Assembly (NCBI GenBank): GCA_022826745.1
Contig: JAJDUI010000008.1
Coordinates: 203,283-267,282, forward strand
Direction: 5' to 3'
Length of the DNA stretch: 64,000 nt
Source of the DNA: Thermoanaerobaculia bacterium
GTDB lineage: Bacteria > Acidobacteriota > Thermoanaerobaculia > Multivoradales > Multivoraceae
Under the pieces are notes generated by a model. That model was not told where the DNA came from. It saw only the letters and a list, made by a program, of their open reading frames with translations, and ran no database searches. Of the stretch, positions 8,347 through 17,318 are shown one piece after another (positions within the stretch are counted from its first letter, which is position 1; each line of letters opens with the position of its first letter). The position numbers and the translations under genes are program-made.

Positions 8347-10416
8347 ATGCGCCGACTCTCGCCTGCGGCTCTCGTCGTTCCGTTCGTCCTTGCCGCCGGG
8401 GCACTTCCGGCGCAGGAAACCCATCCGTTCTCGGTCCACGACATGCTGGCGATGGATCGGCTCTCCGACCCGCAGATGGCGCCGGACGGGTCGGCGGTTG
8501 CCTTCACGGTCCGGACAACGGATCTGGCGGCCAACCGCGGGCGGACGGACATCTGGATCGCGCCCTTCGACGGCTCGGAACCCCGCCGGCTCACCACGAA
8601 CGAGGCGGCCGATTTCCATCCCCGCTGGGCGCCGGACGGCAGGGGCCTGTTCTTCCTGTCGACGCGCTCCGGCAGTTCGCAGGTGTGGCGCCTGCCCGTC
8701 GCCGGCGGCGAACCGCACCAGGTGACCGACCTTCCGCTCGACGCGGGGAACCTCGTCGTGTCGCCGGATGGTCGCAGGATCGCCCTGACGATGGACGTCT
8801 TCGTCGACTGCGAGAGTCTCGCCTGCAGCGCCGAACGGCTCGAGGAGCGGGCGTCCGGGAAGACGACCGGCGTCGGCTACGACGATCTCTTCGTGCGCCA
8901 CTGGGATGTCTGGAAGGACGGCCGGCGGTCGCACGTCATCGTCCTGGAACTCAACGACTCGGGGGTGGCCGCCGGAGCACCGGTCGACCTGATGCCGGGG
9001 CTCGACCAGGACGCGCCGCCGAAGCCCTTCGGCGGCGCGGAGGAGATCGCCTTCGCTTCCGGCGGAGACGCGGTCATCTTCGCCTCCCGGCTCGGCGGCA
9101 CGGAGGAAGCCTGGTCGACCAACTTCGATCTCCTTCTGGCGCCGGCGGACGGCAGTTCCGAGCCCGTCAACCTGACCGCATCGAACCCGGCCTGGGACAG
9201 CCACCCCGTGCTGTCGCCGGACGGCGACACCCTGGCCTGGATGGCGATGGAGCGTCCGGGCTACGAGTCGGACCGGTTCCACGTCAGGCTGGCTCGCCTC
9301 GACGGGTCGCGGCTCGAGGACGAGCGGGCGCTGACAGCCGACTGGGACCGTTCCGTGTCGGGCCTGACCTTCTCGGCCGACGGCGAGACGCTGTTCGTCA
9401 CCGCCGCCGACGTGGGGCAGCGGAACCTGTTCGCCGTCGACGTGGCCGGCGGTGAGGTGACCCGGCTCCACGACGAGGGCTCGATCGCCGGTCTGGCGGT
9501 GTCGGAGGACCGCCTCGTGACGCTGCACAACGACCTGGCCGGTCCGTCCGAGCTCTACGTGAGCGCGCCGGACGGCAGCGGCCGTCAGCCGCTCACCGCG
9601 ATCAACGCGGAGCAGCGGGCCGCGGCTCGGGTCGGGAGCTACGAACAGTTCACGTTCGCCGGCTGGAACGGCGAGACGGTACACGGCTACCTGGTGCGGC
9701 CGGTCGACTTCGACCCGGACCGCCGCTATCCGGTCGCCTTCCTGATCCACGGCGGGCCGCAGGGCTCCTTCGGCAACAGCTTCCACTATCGCTGGAACCC
9801 GCAGGCCTACGCCGGCGCGGGCTACGCCGCGGTGATGATCGACTTCCACGGTTCGGTCGGGTATGGCCAGGACTTCACCGACTCGATTCGCGGCGACTGG
9901 GGCGGCAAGCCGCTCGAGGACCTCCAGAAGGGGCTGGCCGCGGCTCTCGACCGCTACCCCTTCCTGGACGGCGACCGGGTCTGCGCGCTGGGCGCGTCGT
10001 ACGGCGGCTACATGGTGAACTGGATCGCGGGCGCCTGGCCGGAACGGTTCCGTTGCCTGGTGAACCACGACGGCGTCTTCGACCTGCGCTCGATGTACTA
10101 CACGACGGAGGAGCTGTGGTTCGTCGAATGGGACCACCTCGGGAGCTACTTCGCCAACGCGGACGGCTACGAGCGCCACAACCCGGCAGTACTGGTGGAC
10201 CAGTGGCGGACCCCGATGCTCGTGATCCACGGCGCCCTCGATTTCCGCGTTCCGGAAACCCAGGGGCTGGCCGCCTTCACAGCGCTGAAGCGACGCGGCG
10301 TACCTGGCAGGTTGCTCTACTTCCCGGACGAGAACCACTGGGTGCTCAACCCGGCGAACAGTGTTCAGTGGCACGAGGAGGTGCTGGGATGGCTCGCACG
10401 CTGGCTCGAACCGTGA
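8347..10416 (+). CDS. Secreted S9-family prolyl oligopeptidase-like serine peptidase
   Basis: 689 aa with a signal peptide ending ALPAQ. Residues ~25-420 form the WD40/TolB-like propeller (repeated SPDG and APDG turns), and ~430-689 the alpha/beta-hydrolase catalytic domain. The catalytic triad is visible: Ser551 in GASYGGY, Asp632 in GALDFRVP and His664 in ENHWV. Closest to the DPP5/acylaminoacyl-peptidase branch. It probably trims small peptides in the periplasm. A TAGCGT hexamer (8330-8335) lies 11 nt before the ATG. The stop codon overlaps the likely GTG of the next gene (GTGA). Confidence 0.92.
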   Translation: MRRLSPAALVVPFVLAAGALPAQETHPFSVHDMLAMDRLSDPQMAPDGSAVAFTVRTTDLAANRGRTDIWIAPFDGSEPRRLTTNEAADFHPRWAPDGRGLFFLSTRSGSSQVWRLPVAGGEPHQVTDLPLDAGNLVVSPDGRRIALTMDVFVDCESLACSAERLEERASGKTTGVGYDDLFVRHWDVWKDGRRSHVIVLELNDSGVAAGAPVDLMPGLDQDAPPKPFGGAEEIAFASGGDAVIFASRLGGTEEAWSTNFDLLLAPADGSSEPVNLTASNPAWDSHPVLSPDGDTLAWMAMERPGYESDRFHVRLARLDGSRLEDERALTADWDRSVSGLTFSADGETLFVTAADVGQRNLFAVDVAGGEVTRLHDEGSIAGLAVSEDRLVTLHNDLAGPSELYVSAPDGSGRQPLTAINAEQRAAARVGSYEQFTFAGWNGETVHGYLVRPVDFDPDRRYPVAFLIHGGPQGSFGNSFHYRWNPQAYAGAGYAAVMIDFHGSVGYGQDFTDSIRGDWGGKPLEDLQKGLAAALDRYPFLDGDRVCALGASYGGYMVNWIAGAWPERFRCLVNHDGVFDLRSMYYTTEELWFVEWDHLGSYFANADGYERHNPAVLVDQWRTPMLVIHGALDFRVPETQGLAAFTALKRRGVPGRLLYFPDENHWVLNPANSVQWHEEVLGWLARWLEP

Positions 10417-11120
10417 ACCGACCCTTCGGGAGGTTTGCGGCCCTCGCCGCGGCGGTGGTGGCCGCGCTGGCGTTCGGGTTCGCCCCGGCCGGGGCTCAGA
10501 CTGCCGACGACCCGGGTGTCTACAAGGGCCGGAAGATCGCCGACGTGATGTCGTTTCGGGGCGCCGGCTGGCTGGAGCGCGCCTCGCGCATCCAGGAGGA
10601 GAACCCCGACGCGCTGATGGCCGCCCTGCCGATCGAGGAAGGGATGCTGGTCGTCGACATCGGTTGCGGCTCGGGCTACTACGCCCGCCGCATGGCCGCG
10701 GTGGTCGGCCCGGAAGGCAGTGTGCTATGCAACGACATTCAGCCGCAGATGCTGCGGATCGCGGAGGAACTCGCCCGGCGCGAGGGCGTCACGAACGTGT
10801 CGACGGTGCTGGGCACGGAGGACGATCCGAAGTTGCCCGAGGGCGAGGTCGACCTGATGCTGCTGGTCGACGTGTACCACGAGTTCTCCCGGCCCGAGCC
10901 GATGCTTCATGCGATGCGAAAGGCGCTCGCGGCCGACGGCGTCATCGCCCTCGTCGAGTTCCGCCTGGAGGGCCGCAGCGCGGCCCACATCAAGCTCGAC
11001 CACCGGATGTCGATCGACCAGGTGATGAAGGAGTGGATTCCGGCCGGCTACGAACTCGTCGAACGGATCGACTCGCTGCCGACCCAGCACCTGTTCCTGT
11101 TCCGCGCCGCCCGCGATTAG
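10413..11120 (+). CDS. Secreted class I methyltransferase-fold protein
   Basis: 235 aa from GTG 10413, which shares bases with the TGA of the S9 gene and gives a clean signal peptide ending GAQ; an ATG at 10389 would add eight residues. The SAM-binding glycine motif DIGCGSGYYA follows the signal peptide, then the acidic strand end VLCNDIQPQML and LLVDVYHEF. Relatives are exported UbiE-like methyltransferase-fold proteins common in Acidobacteriota and Proteobacteria. Export is odd, because SAM is cytoplasmic, so the enzyme may be inactive or act on another ligand. Coupled to the peptidase gene. Confidence 0.8.
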   Translation: MNRPFGRFAALAAAVVAALAFGFAPAGAQTADDPGVYKGRKIADVMSFRGAGWLERASRIQEENPDALMAALPIEEGMLVVDIGCGSGYYARRMAAVVGPEGSVLCNDIQPQMLRIAEELARREGVTNVSTVLGTEDDPKLPEGEVDLMLLVDVYHEFSRPEPMLHAMRKALAADGVIALVEFRLEGRSAAHIKLDHRMSIDQVMKEWIPAGYELVERIDSLPTQHLFLFRAARD

Positions 11121-11128
11121 AGAAGGCC

Positions 11129-12733
11129 CTACCGGCTCTGCGGCATCGCCGCCGACACGGACTCGCGCCAGGCGTGGAGCCGGTCACGCAGTTCAGCGGC
11201 TTTCGCGGACTGCTCGGCGGCGAGATCGCGCTGCTCGCCCGGGTCGTTCTCCAGGTCGAAGAGCTGCACCGTGCCGTTCTCGAAGTACTCCAGCAGCTTG
11301 TAGGCGCCGTCGCGGACAGCGCCGCCGGGGCTCTGCATCCCGTGATTGCTGTAGTGGGGGAAGTGCCAGTAGATCGCTCCGCGCTCGAAGTCGTCGCCCC
11401 TGACCGCCGCGGCGAAGCTCGTGCCGTCGAGGTGTTGCTCGGGCCTGGCGGGCAGGCCGGCCATCTCCAGCAGCGTGGGATAGAAGTCGGGGCTGATGAC
11501 CGGCTCGTCGCGGACCGCGCCGGTCTGGCCCGCTCCCGGCCAGCGCACGATGAGCGGAACCCGGATCCCGCCCTCGTACAGCCAGCCCTTGGCGCCGCGC
11601 AGCGGCAGGTTCGACGTGGAGTAGGCGACGTCCAGCAGGTCGGGGGGAATCTTCCTCGCAGGGTTGCCGAGATTGGCCGCCGCCATTCCTCCGTTGTCCG
11701 AGTAGAAGACGACGATCGTGTTTTCGGTCAGTCCCAGCCGGTCGAGTGTGCTCTGCACGCGTCCCAGGCTGTCGTCGATGGCGGTGACCATCGCCGCGAA
11801 CTCGACGTTGTCCTGGTGCTGCTTGATCTTGACGGTGTCCTGGGGCAGCACCCGGTGCTCCTGGTGCGACGGCTGCTCCAGCAGCGCGTCCAGTTGCGCG
11901 CGTGAAAGCGGTTCGGGATCGTCGGGGTTGCCTTCCAGGAGAAAGGCCGGCTCGGCTGGAGGCTCCATTCGCGCCGCCTTCTCGCGGTACTTCAGGACGA
12001 GATCCGGGCGTCCCTCGATCGGGTCGTGCACGGCGAAGTGCGACAGGTAGAGGAAGAAGGGGCCGTCCTGGCTCTGTTCGATGAAGTCGACGGCGAAGTC
12101 GGTCAGGCGGTCGGTGAGGTACTCGTCTTCCTCGCCTTCGACGACCAGTCCCGCCATCAGGTACGGCGGGAAGTAGCCGCCGCGCGGGGTCGAGCCGGGG
12201 AAGTCGGGCGCCTGCACGTCGAACCCCTGGTGGAGCGGTCCCGCTTCGTCGACGCCGAGGTGCCACTTGCCGAAGATCGCGGTGCTGTAGCCGTGTTCCC
12301 TGAGGGCTTCGGCGAGCGTCACTTCCTCCAGCGGCAGGGCCGCCAGCTTCTCGGCGCTCAACAGCCGTTCGAAGGCATGCGCCCTTCGGCCCGGCAACCA
12401 GTCCGTCAGGCGCAGCCTTGCCGGGTACTTGCCGGTCAGCAGCGAGGCCCGCGTGGGCGAACAGACGTGCGTCGCCGCGTACGCGTTGGTGAAGCGCACG
12501 CCCTGCTCGGCGAGGGCGTCGATGTGGGGCGTGTCGTAGAACGTGCTGCCGAAGACGCCGACGTCACGCCATCCCATGTCGTCGACCAGGAAGAAGACGA
12601 TGTTGGGCGGTCGCTCCGCCGCGGCCGCGGCAGCCGGCGAGGATGCCGGCGCATCCGGTTCCGCGGTGCAGGCTCCCAGGACGAGAAGCACGCCGAGCGC
12701 GGCGAGGCACGCTGGGAACAGGCCGCGTTTCAC
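11129..12733 (-). CDS. Lipoprotein sulfatase (alkaline phosphatase superfamily)
   Basis: 534 aa from GTG 12733. A lipoprotein signal has its lipid Cys at 22 (VLGACTAE). The sulfatase signature CSPTRASLLTG carries the Cys91 that would be converted to formylglycine, and the Asp-rich metal site DDMGW lies at 51-55. A second metal-site strand reads VVFYSDNGG. Length and motifs fit S1-family arylsulfatases that remove sulfate from polysaccharides or small esters. The maturing enzyme (FGE) is not in the window. It lies directly downstream of hemB with a 4-bp GTGA overlap, an unexpected pairing. Confidence 0.9.
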   Translation of the reverse strand: MKRGLFPACLAALGVLLVLGACTAEPDAPASSPAAAAAAERPPNIVFFLVDDMGWRDVGVFGSTFYDTPHIDALAEQGVRFTNAYAATHVCSPTRASLLTGKYPARLRLTDWLPGRRAHAFERLLSAEKLAALPLEEVTLAEALREHGYSTAIFGKWHLGVDEAGPLHQGFDVQAPDFPGSTPRGGYFPPYLMAGLVVEGEEDEYLTDRLTDFAVDFIEQSQDGPFFLYLSHFAVHDPIEGRPDLVLKYREKAARMEPPAEPAFLLEGNPDDPEPLSRAQLDALLEQPSHQEHRVLPQDTVKIKQHQDNVEFAAMVTAIDDSLGRVQSTLDRLGLTENTIVVFYSDNGGMAAANLGNPARKIPPDLLDVAYSTSNLPLRGAKGWLYEGGIRVPLIVRWPGAGQTGAVRDEPVISPDFYPTLLEMAGLPARPEQHLDGTSFAAAVRGDDFERGAIYWHFPHYSNHGMQSPGGAVRDGAYKLLEYFENGTVQLFDLENDPGEQRDLAAEQSAKAAELRDRLHAWRESVSAAMPQSR

Positions 12734-13710
12734 CGGTTCAGGACTTCCGCGCAGTGGCGTGCGAAGTAGGTCAGGATCATGTCGGCGCCGGCGCGGCGAA
12801 TCGAGGTCAGCGTCTCAAGCATCAGGGCGTCGCCGTCCATCCAGCCGTTCGCGGCGACCGCCTGAATCATCGCGTACTCGCCGCTGACCTGGTAGGCGGC
12901 GACCGGCAGGTCGACCGCCTCGCGGACGGCACGGATCACGTCCAGGTAGGCGAGGGCGGGCTTGACCATGATCACATCGGCGCCCTCCTCGACGTCGAGG
13001 CGGGCTTCGCGCACGGCCTCGCGGACGTTCGCCGGGTCCATCTGGTACGTCTTCTTGTCGCCGGCGCGCGGCGCCGAGTCCAGGGCGTCGCGGAACGGCC
13101 CGTAGAAGTTCGACGCGTACTTGGACGTGTAGCTGAGGATTCCGACCTGGTCGTGGCCCGCGCCGTCGAGGGCGGTGCGGATCGCTCCCACCCGGCCGTC
13201 CATCATGTCCGAGGGGGCGATGACGTCGGCGCCGGCGTCGGCCTGGGAGACGGCGGTGGCGGCGAGGATCTCGAGCGTCGGGTCGTTCAGGATCTCGCCG
13301 TCCTCGACCAGTCCGTCGTGGCCGTCGCTGGAGTACGGATCCATCGCGACGTCGGTGATGACGAGCAGGTCCGGCAGCGCCGACTTGAGTTCACGCACGG
13401 CGCGCTGGACCAGACCGTCCGGGTCCAGGGCGCCGCTGGCGGTGCGGTCCTTCAACTCGTCGTCCACGGCTGGAAACAGCGCCACGGCCGGCACGCCGAG
13501 CGTGTGGGCCGCGCGGCTCTCGGCGACGAGCCGGTCGATCGTCAGCCGTGCCTGGCCGGGCATCGAGTCGATCGGCTCGGCGGCATCCCTGCCCTCCATG
13601 ACGAACAGCGGGTAGATCAGCCGGTCCGGGCCGAGGTCCGCTTCGCGGACAAGGGAGCGGATCGCCGCGGAGCGCCGGTTGCGGCGGGGACGGATGGGCA
13701 ACTGGCGCAT
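12730..13710 (-). CDS. hemB: Delta-aminolevulinic acid dehydratase (porphobilinogen synthase)
   Basis: 326 aa, normal length. HemB condenses two 5-aminolevulinate molecules to porphobilinogen in haem and corrin synthesis. The two Schiff-base lysines are Lys197 in YTSKYASNFYGP and Lys250 in IMVKPALAYLD. The metal-site segment reads DVAMDPYSSDGHDG (~120-133), with no cysteines, so this is the Mg/K-dependent type rather than the Cys3 zinc type. The gene has a -10 hexamer TAGAAT ending 8 nt before its ATG and no Shine-Dalgarno, suggesting a leaderless mRNA. It is divergent from the DUF4336 gene. Confidence 0.95.
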   Translation of the reverse strand: MRQLPIRPRRNRRSAAIRSLVREADLGPDRLIYPLFVMEGRDAAEPIDSMPGQARLTIDRLVAESRAAHTLGVPAVALFPAVDDELKDRTASGALDPDGLVQRAVRELKSALPDLLVITDVAMDPYSSDGHDGLVEDGEILNDPTLEILAATAVSQADAGADVIAPSDMMDGRVGAIRTALDGAGHDQVGILSYTSKYASNFYGPFRDALDSAPRAGDKKTYQMDPANVREAVREARLDVEEGADVIMVKPALAYLDVIRAVREAVDLPVAAYQVSGEYAMIQAVAANGWMDGDALMLETLTSIRRAGADMILTYFARHCAEVLNR

Positions 13711-13718
13711 GGCCGGGG

Positions 13719-13724
13719 ATTCTA
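13719..13724 (-). promoter_or_regulatory. -10 element of hemB (leaderless type)
   Basis: On the minus strand TAGAAT ends 8 nt before the hemB ATG, which would place transcription start at or within a base or two of the start codon. No convincing -35 box and no purine-rich ribosome-binding site. Confidence 0.55.
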
Positions 13725-13747
13725 CGTCGTCGCATGGAGGGCGGACC

Positions 13748-13753
13748 TATACT
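13748..13753 (+). promoter_or_regulatory. -10 element of the DUF4336 gene (leaderless type)
   Basis: TATACT followed by 7 nt and ATG 13761. It faces the hemB promoter within a 50-bp divergent gap. The predicted start of transcription coincides with the start codon. Confidence 0.6.
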
Positions 13754-13760
13754 TGCCGCC

Positions 13761-14492
13761 ATGGCGCTCAGGGAGGTATGCCGGGATCTCTGGATCGCCG
13801 ACCACGACCAGAAGATCCCCATGGGCTTCACGGTGCCCGCCCGCATGACGGTTGTTCGCCTGGGCGACGGGGAGCTGTGGTTGTACTCGCCGGGGCCGAT
13901 CGACGACCGGATGGCGGAGGAGATCAGGAGCCTCGGCCCGGTCCGATACCTGGTCGCGCCGAACCGCTTCCACCACCTTCATCTGCCCACGGCCACGGCG
14001 CACTTTCCGGAGGCTGATCTTCTTGGCGCTCCCGGTTTGGCGGAGAAGCGCAAGGACATTGCGTTTACGGGAACGTTGGGCGTTGCCTCCGCGTGGGGCA
14101 CGGAACTGCAGCCGATTCCCATCGACGGCATGCCCTCCTTCAACGAGGTCGCCTTCTGCCACCGCACGAGCGGGACACTGCTCGTGGCCGACCTGCTGTT
14201 CAACCTGCAGCAGGACCTGGGCTGGCTTGCGTCCCTCTACTTTCGGCTCACCGGAGTCAGCCGTCGGGTCGCGATGAGCCGGATTCTCCGGCTCTCCATC
14301 CGCGACCGCGCGGCCTGCGCGGCGAGCTGTCTGCGCCTGTTGCAGTGCCCGTTCGACCGTCTGATTCCGTGCCATGGCGATGTGGTGGAGGAAGGAGCGA
14401 AGCCTCAGGTCGAAGCGGCGCTCGCGTGGATCTTCAAGGAACTCGAGACGCCTCCCGAGCCGACGCCGGCCGGGGCGGTGCCCGAAGTCTGA
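13761..14492 (+). CDS. DUF4336 domain protein (metallo-beta-lactamase-like fold)
   Basis: 243 aa from ATG 13761, chosen because a TATACT -10 box lies just before it; the frame is open to 13734. The pattern LVAPNRFHHLHLPTATAHFP followed by APGL is characteristic of DUF4336, which resembles a metallo-beta-lactamase with altered metal ligands. A second conserved stretch LLVADLLFNL and the late CHGD supply further candidate ligands. Function unknown, presumably a cytoplasmic hydrolase or lipid-related enzyme. It heads a same-strand run with the CoA-transferase (9-bp gap) and crotonase genes, so a link to acyl-CoA metabolism is possible. Confidence 0.8.
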   Translation: MALREVCRDLWIADHDQKIPMGFTVPARMTVVRLGDGELWLYSPGPIDDRMAEEIRSLGPVRYLVAPNRFHHLHLPTATAHFPEADLLGAPGLAEKRKDIAFTGTLGVASAWGTELQPIPIDGMPSFNEVAFCHRTSGTLLVADLLFNLQQDLGWLASLYFRLTGVSRRVAMSRILRLSIRDRAACAASCLRLLQCPFDRLIPCHGDVVEEGAKPQVEAALAWIFKELETPPEPTPAGAVPEV

Positions 14493-14501
14493 GCCCTCGC
14501 G

Positions 14502-15680
14502 ATGTCACTTCCCCTGGCGGACCTGCGGGTCCTCGATCTGACGATCGCCCGGGCCGGGCCGACCGCGGTGCGGCAGCTCGCGGACTGGGGCGCGGACGTG
14601 GTGCGGATCGAACGCCCGCCGGCGCCCGGCAAGGAGATCGGGATCTCCCGCCGGCTCGGCCACGACTACCAGAACCTCCACCGCAACAAGCGCTGCCTGA
14701 CGCTGGACCTGAAGAAGAACGAGGGCCGCGAGGTGCTGCTGCGCCTGGCGCGCGACGCGGACGTACTGGTCGAGAACTACCGCGCCGACGTGAAGCACCG
14801 GCTCGGTTTCGACTACGAGACCGTGCGGGGGATCAACCCGCGCATCGTCTACGCCAGCGTGTCCGGCTTCGGCCAGACGGGTCCGTACCAGGAACGCGGC
14901 GGCGTCGACCAGATCGCCCAGGGCCTGGGCGGGTTGATGTCGGTGACGGGGCTTCCCGGTCAGGGTCCGGTGCGGGTCGGCACTGCGATCTCCGACTTGG
15001 CGGCCGGGCTCTACCTCGCCTTCGGCATCATGGCCGCTCTCCGCGAGCGCGACCGGTCGGGCGAGGGCCAGTGGGTGAGCACGTCCCTGCTCAAGGCGAT
15101 GATCGGCATGCTCGACTTTCAGGCCGCGCGTTACCTGATCGAGGGCGAGGTTCCCGGCCAGCAGGGCAATCACCACCCGACGATCTCGCCGATGGGGACG
15201 TTCCCGGCAGCCGACGGCTGGGTCAACATCGCGGCCACCAGCGGCAAGCACTTTCGGGCGATGTGCCTGGCGCTCGGAGGCGAGGAGCTGCTCGAGCGTC
15301 CGGAGTACCGGAACTCGGCCGGACGAGTCGCCAACCGGGACCGGCTCGAGGACGAAGTCGCGGAGCTGACGCGGCGCTTCGAGGTGGACGAGATCGTCGA
15401 GCTGCTCAACGAAGCCGGTCTTCCCTGCGGTCCGGTCTACGACGTGGGACAGACCTTCGCCGACCCGCAGGTCGAGCACTCCGGGATCGCCGTGCCGCTG
15501 GAGCACCCGGACCTCGGCCCGGTGCGGCTCGTGGGCCAGCCGGTCCGGCTCCGGCGGACGCCCTTCGAACTGCGGCGCCGGGCGCCCGGCCCTGGCGAGC
15601 ACAGCGACGAGATCCTCGCCGAGGCGGGCCTGGAAGAGACCGAGATCGAAGCTCTGCGGGCCTCGGGGGTCGTCACGTGA
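14502..15680 (+). CDS. Class III (CaiB/BaiF-type) CoA-transferase
   Basis: 392 aa, standard length. Family III enzymes move CoA between carboxylic acids through an aspartyl-CoA thioester. The catalytic Asp is Asp136 in RGGVDQIAQG, followed by the GGLMSVTG loop; the N-terminal VLDLT and GADVVRIE strands and the RNKRCLTLDLKK segment are typical. The substrate cannot be read from sequence. The TGA is embedded in the GTG start of the following crotonase gene, so the two enzymes probably act in sequence on an acyl-CoA. Confidence 0.9.
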   Translation: MSLPLADLRVLDLTIARAGPTAVRQLADWGADVVRIERPPAPGKEIGISRRLGHDYQNLHRNKRCLTLDLKKNEGREVLLRLARDADVLVENYRADVKHRLGFDYETVRGINPRIVYASVSGFGQTGPYQERGGVDQIAQGLGGLMSVTGLPGQGPVRVGTAISDLAAGLYLAFGIMAALRERDRSGEGQWVSTSLLKAMIGMLDFQAARYLIEGEVPGQQGNHHPTISPMGTFPAADGWVNIAATSGKHFRAMCLALGGEELLERPEYRNSAGRVANRDRLEDEVAELTRRFEVDEIVELLNEAGLPCGPVYDVGQTFADPQVEHSGIAVPLEHPDLGPVRLVGQPVRLRRTPFELRRRAPGPGEHSDEILAEAGLEETEIEALRASGVVT

Positions 15681-16480
15681 ACGTGATCGAACTGCCGACG
15701 ACGAAGATCGAGGCAAGGATCGAAGACGGCGTCGGCTGGCTCACCTACAACAACCCGGAGCGGCGGAACGCGCTCTCGTTCGAGATGCAGATCGCTTCGG
15801 CTCTCGCCCTGCGCCGGTTCCAGGAGGACGACGCGGTGCGGGTCGTCGTGCTGCGTGGCGCGGGCGACCGGGCCTTCGTGTCCGGCGCCGACATCTCGGA
15901 ATTCGAGAAACTGCGGACGACCGTCGAGGCGCGCGAGCGCTACGACCAGGCCGGCCGCGAGACCGGCCGGGCGTTCGCCGCGCTGGAGAAGCCGCTGATC
16001 GCGATGATCCGCGGCTACTGCCTCGGCGGCGGTCTGGCCACGGCGCTCAACGCGGACCTGCGGATCGCCTCGGAGGACTCGCTGTTCGGGATCCCGGCCG
16101 GCCGCCTTGGCGTGGGCTACGGCTTCGCCGGGATCAAGGTGCTGGTCGATCTCGTCGGGCCGTCCCGCACCAGCGAGATCCTGCTGACGGCGCGGCGGTT
16201 CACGGCCGCAGAGGCGCACCACATGGGGCTCGTCGACCGGGTCACGACCGTCGATGACCTGGAGGCCACCGTCCGCGACCTGGCGGGAAGAATGGCTGCG
16301 AACGCCCCGTTGACGCTCCGGGCCGCCAAGCGCGCGGTCAAGGAAGCCACGAAGGACCCGGACCGCCGCGACCTGGACCGCGTGAAGCAACTCGTCGAGG
16401 CCTGCTTCCGCTCCGAGGACTACGTCGAAGGCCGGAAGGCGTTCCTGGAGAAGCGGCCGCCGCGGTTTCGGGGGCGGTGA
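15677..16480 (+). CDS. Crotonase-fold enzyme lacking both hydratase glutamates
   Basis: 267 aa from GTG 15677, which overlaps the CoA-transferase stop (GTGA). The same frame is open far upstream to 14093, but that part is antisense-like noise across the CoA-transferase. The oxyanion-hole motifs GADRAFVSGADI-like (GDRAFVSGADISEF) and YCLGGGLATALNADLRIAS are intact. The two acid/base Glu of enoyl-CoA hydratase are missing: GGGLA replaces GGGCE-type, and FGIPAGRLG replaces the PE loop. So it should bind an acyl-CoA but may do another crotonase reaction (decarboxylation, isomerisation, hydrolysis or ring chemistry). C-terminal Arg/Pro tail. Confidence 0.88.
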   Translation: MNVIELPTTKIEARIEDGVGWLTYNNPERRNALSFEMQIASALALRRFQEDDAVRVVVLRGAGDRAFVSGADISEFEKLRTTVEARERYDQAGRETGRAFAALEKPLIAMIRGYCLGGGLATALNADLRIASEDSLFGIPAGRLGVGYGFAGIKVLVDLVGPSRTSEILLTARRFTAAEAHHMGLVDRVTTVDDLEATVRDLAGRMAANAPLTLRAAKRAVKEATKDPDRRDLDRVKQLVEACFRSEDYVEGRKAFLEKRPPRFRGR

Positions 16481-16520
16481 CGACACCTCCCGTCCTGCCG
16501 GAGCGGGCTCGGCGACGGCT

Positions 16521-17306
16521 GTGAACGAACCGCTGCTCGAACTCGCCAACGTGACGGTCGTGCGCGGCGGCCGGCGGGCGCTCGACGGCGTGACGCTTTC
16601 GATCCCGCGCGGACAGAACACCGCCGTCCTCGGCCCGAACGGCGCCGGCAAGTCGACCCTTCTGCGGATGCTGAACGGCGAGTTCTTTCCGGTTCGGGGA
16701 CCCGGCGTCCGGATGCGGTTGCTGGGCCGGGATCGATGGAATGTCTTCGACATCCGCCGCCAGCTCGGCGTCGTGTCGCACGAACTGCAGGCGACGCACC
16801 ACGGCTGGCTCTCGGGCCTGGACGTGGTCTGCTCGGGCTTCTTCGCCAGCGTCGGCGTATACCGGCACCAGGGCCTGACGGACGCACAGCGGCGCCGGGC
16901 CGCGGCGGCGGCGGCGAGCCAGGGCGCGGGCGACCTGCTGGAGCGTCGCTTCGACACACTGTCCTCGGGTGAGCAGCGTCGCCTGCTGCTGGCTCGGGCC
17001 CTGGTCCACGAGCCGCACACCCTGCTGCTCGACGAACCGGCCACCGGCCTCGACCTCCATGCGGCCTTCGGCCTGATGGAGCGACTCCGCAGCCTGACGG
17101 CGGAAGGTACGACGCTGATCGTTGTGACGCATCACGTCGACCAGATCCCGCCGGAGGTCGAACGCGTCGTGCTGCTCAAGGCGGGTCGGGTGTTCGCGGA
17201 CGGGCCGAAGGACGAAGTCCTGACCAGCGCGACACTGTCCGAACTGTTCGAGGTCGGTGTGCAGTTGGTGGAGCGCGACGGCCACTTCCAGGTGCTGCCC
17301 GGTTAG
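16521..17306 (+). CDS. ABC transporter ATP-binding protein without a permease partner
   Basis: 261 aa from GTG 16521. Walker A GPNGAGKST, signature LSSGEQRRLLLARAL, Walker B LLLDEP and the switch His in VVTHH are all present, so it should hydrolyse ATP. The layout resembles ModF/YlmA-type orphan ATPases, which lack a cognate permease gene; none is seen nearby. It is 40 bp downstream of the crotonase gene and is followed by a palindromic repeat, so it likely ends the operon. Function uncertain: transport, or a soluble regulatory ATPase. Confidence 0.88.
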   Translation: MNEPLLELANVTVVRGGRRALDGVTLSIPRGQNTAVLGPNGAGKSTLLRMLNGEFFPVRGPGVRMRLLGRDRWNVFDIRRQLGVVSHELQATHHGWLSGLDVVCSGFFASVGVYRHQGLTDAQRRRAAAAAASQGAGDLLERRFDTLSSGEQRRLLLARALVHEPHTLLLDEPATGLDLHAAFGLMERLRSLTAEGTTLIVVTHHVDQIPPEVERVVLLKAGRVFADGPKDEVLTSATLSELFEVGVQLVERDGHFQVLPG

Positions 17307-17318
17307 GCGCCGCCCACT

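Noticed and set aside
14093..15676. Long N-terminal extension of the crotonase reading frame
   Set aside because: Overlaps the CoA-transferase in another frame; the family N-terminus starts at GTG 15677.
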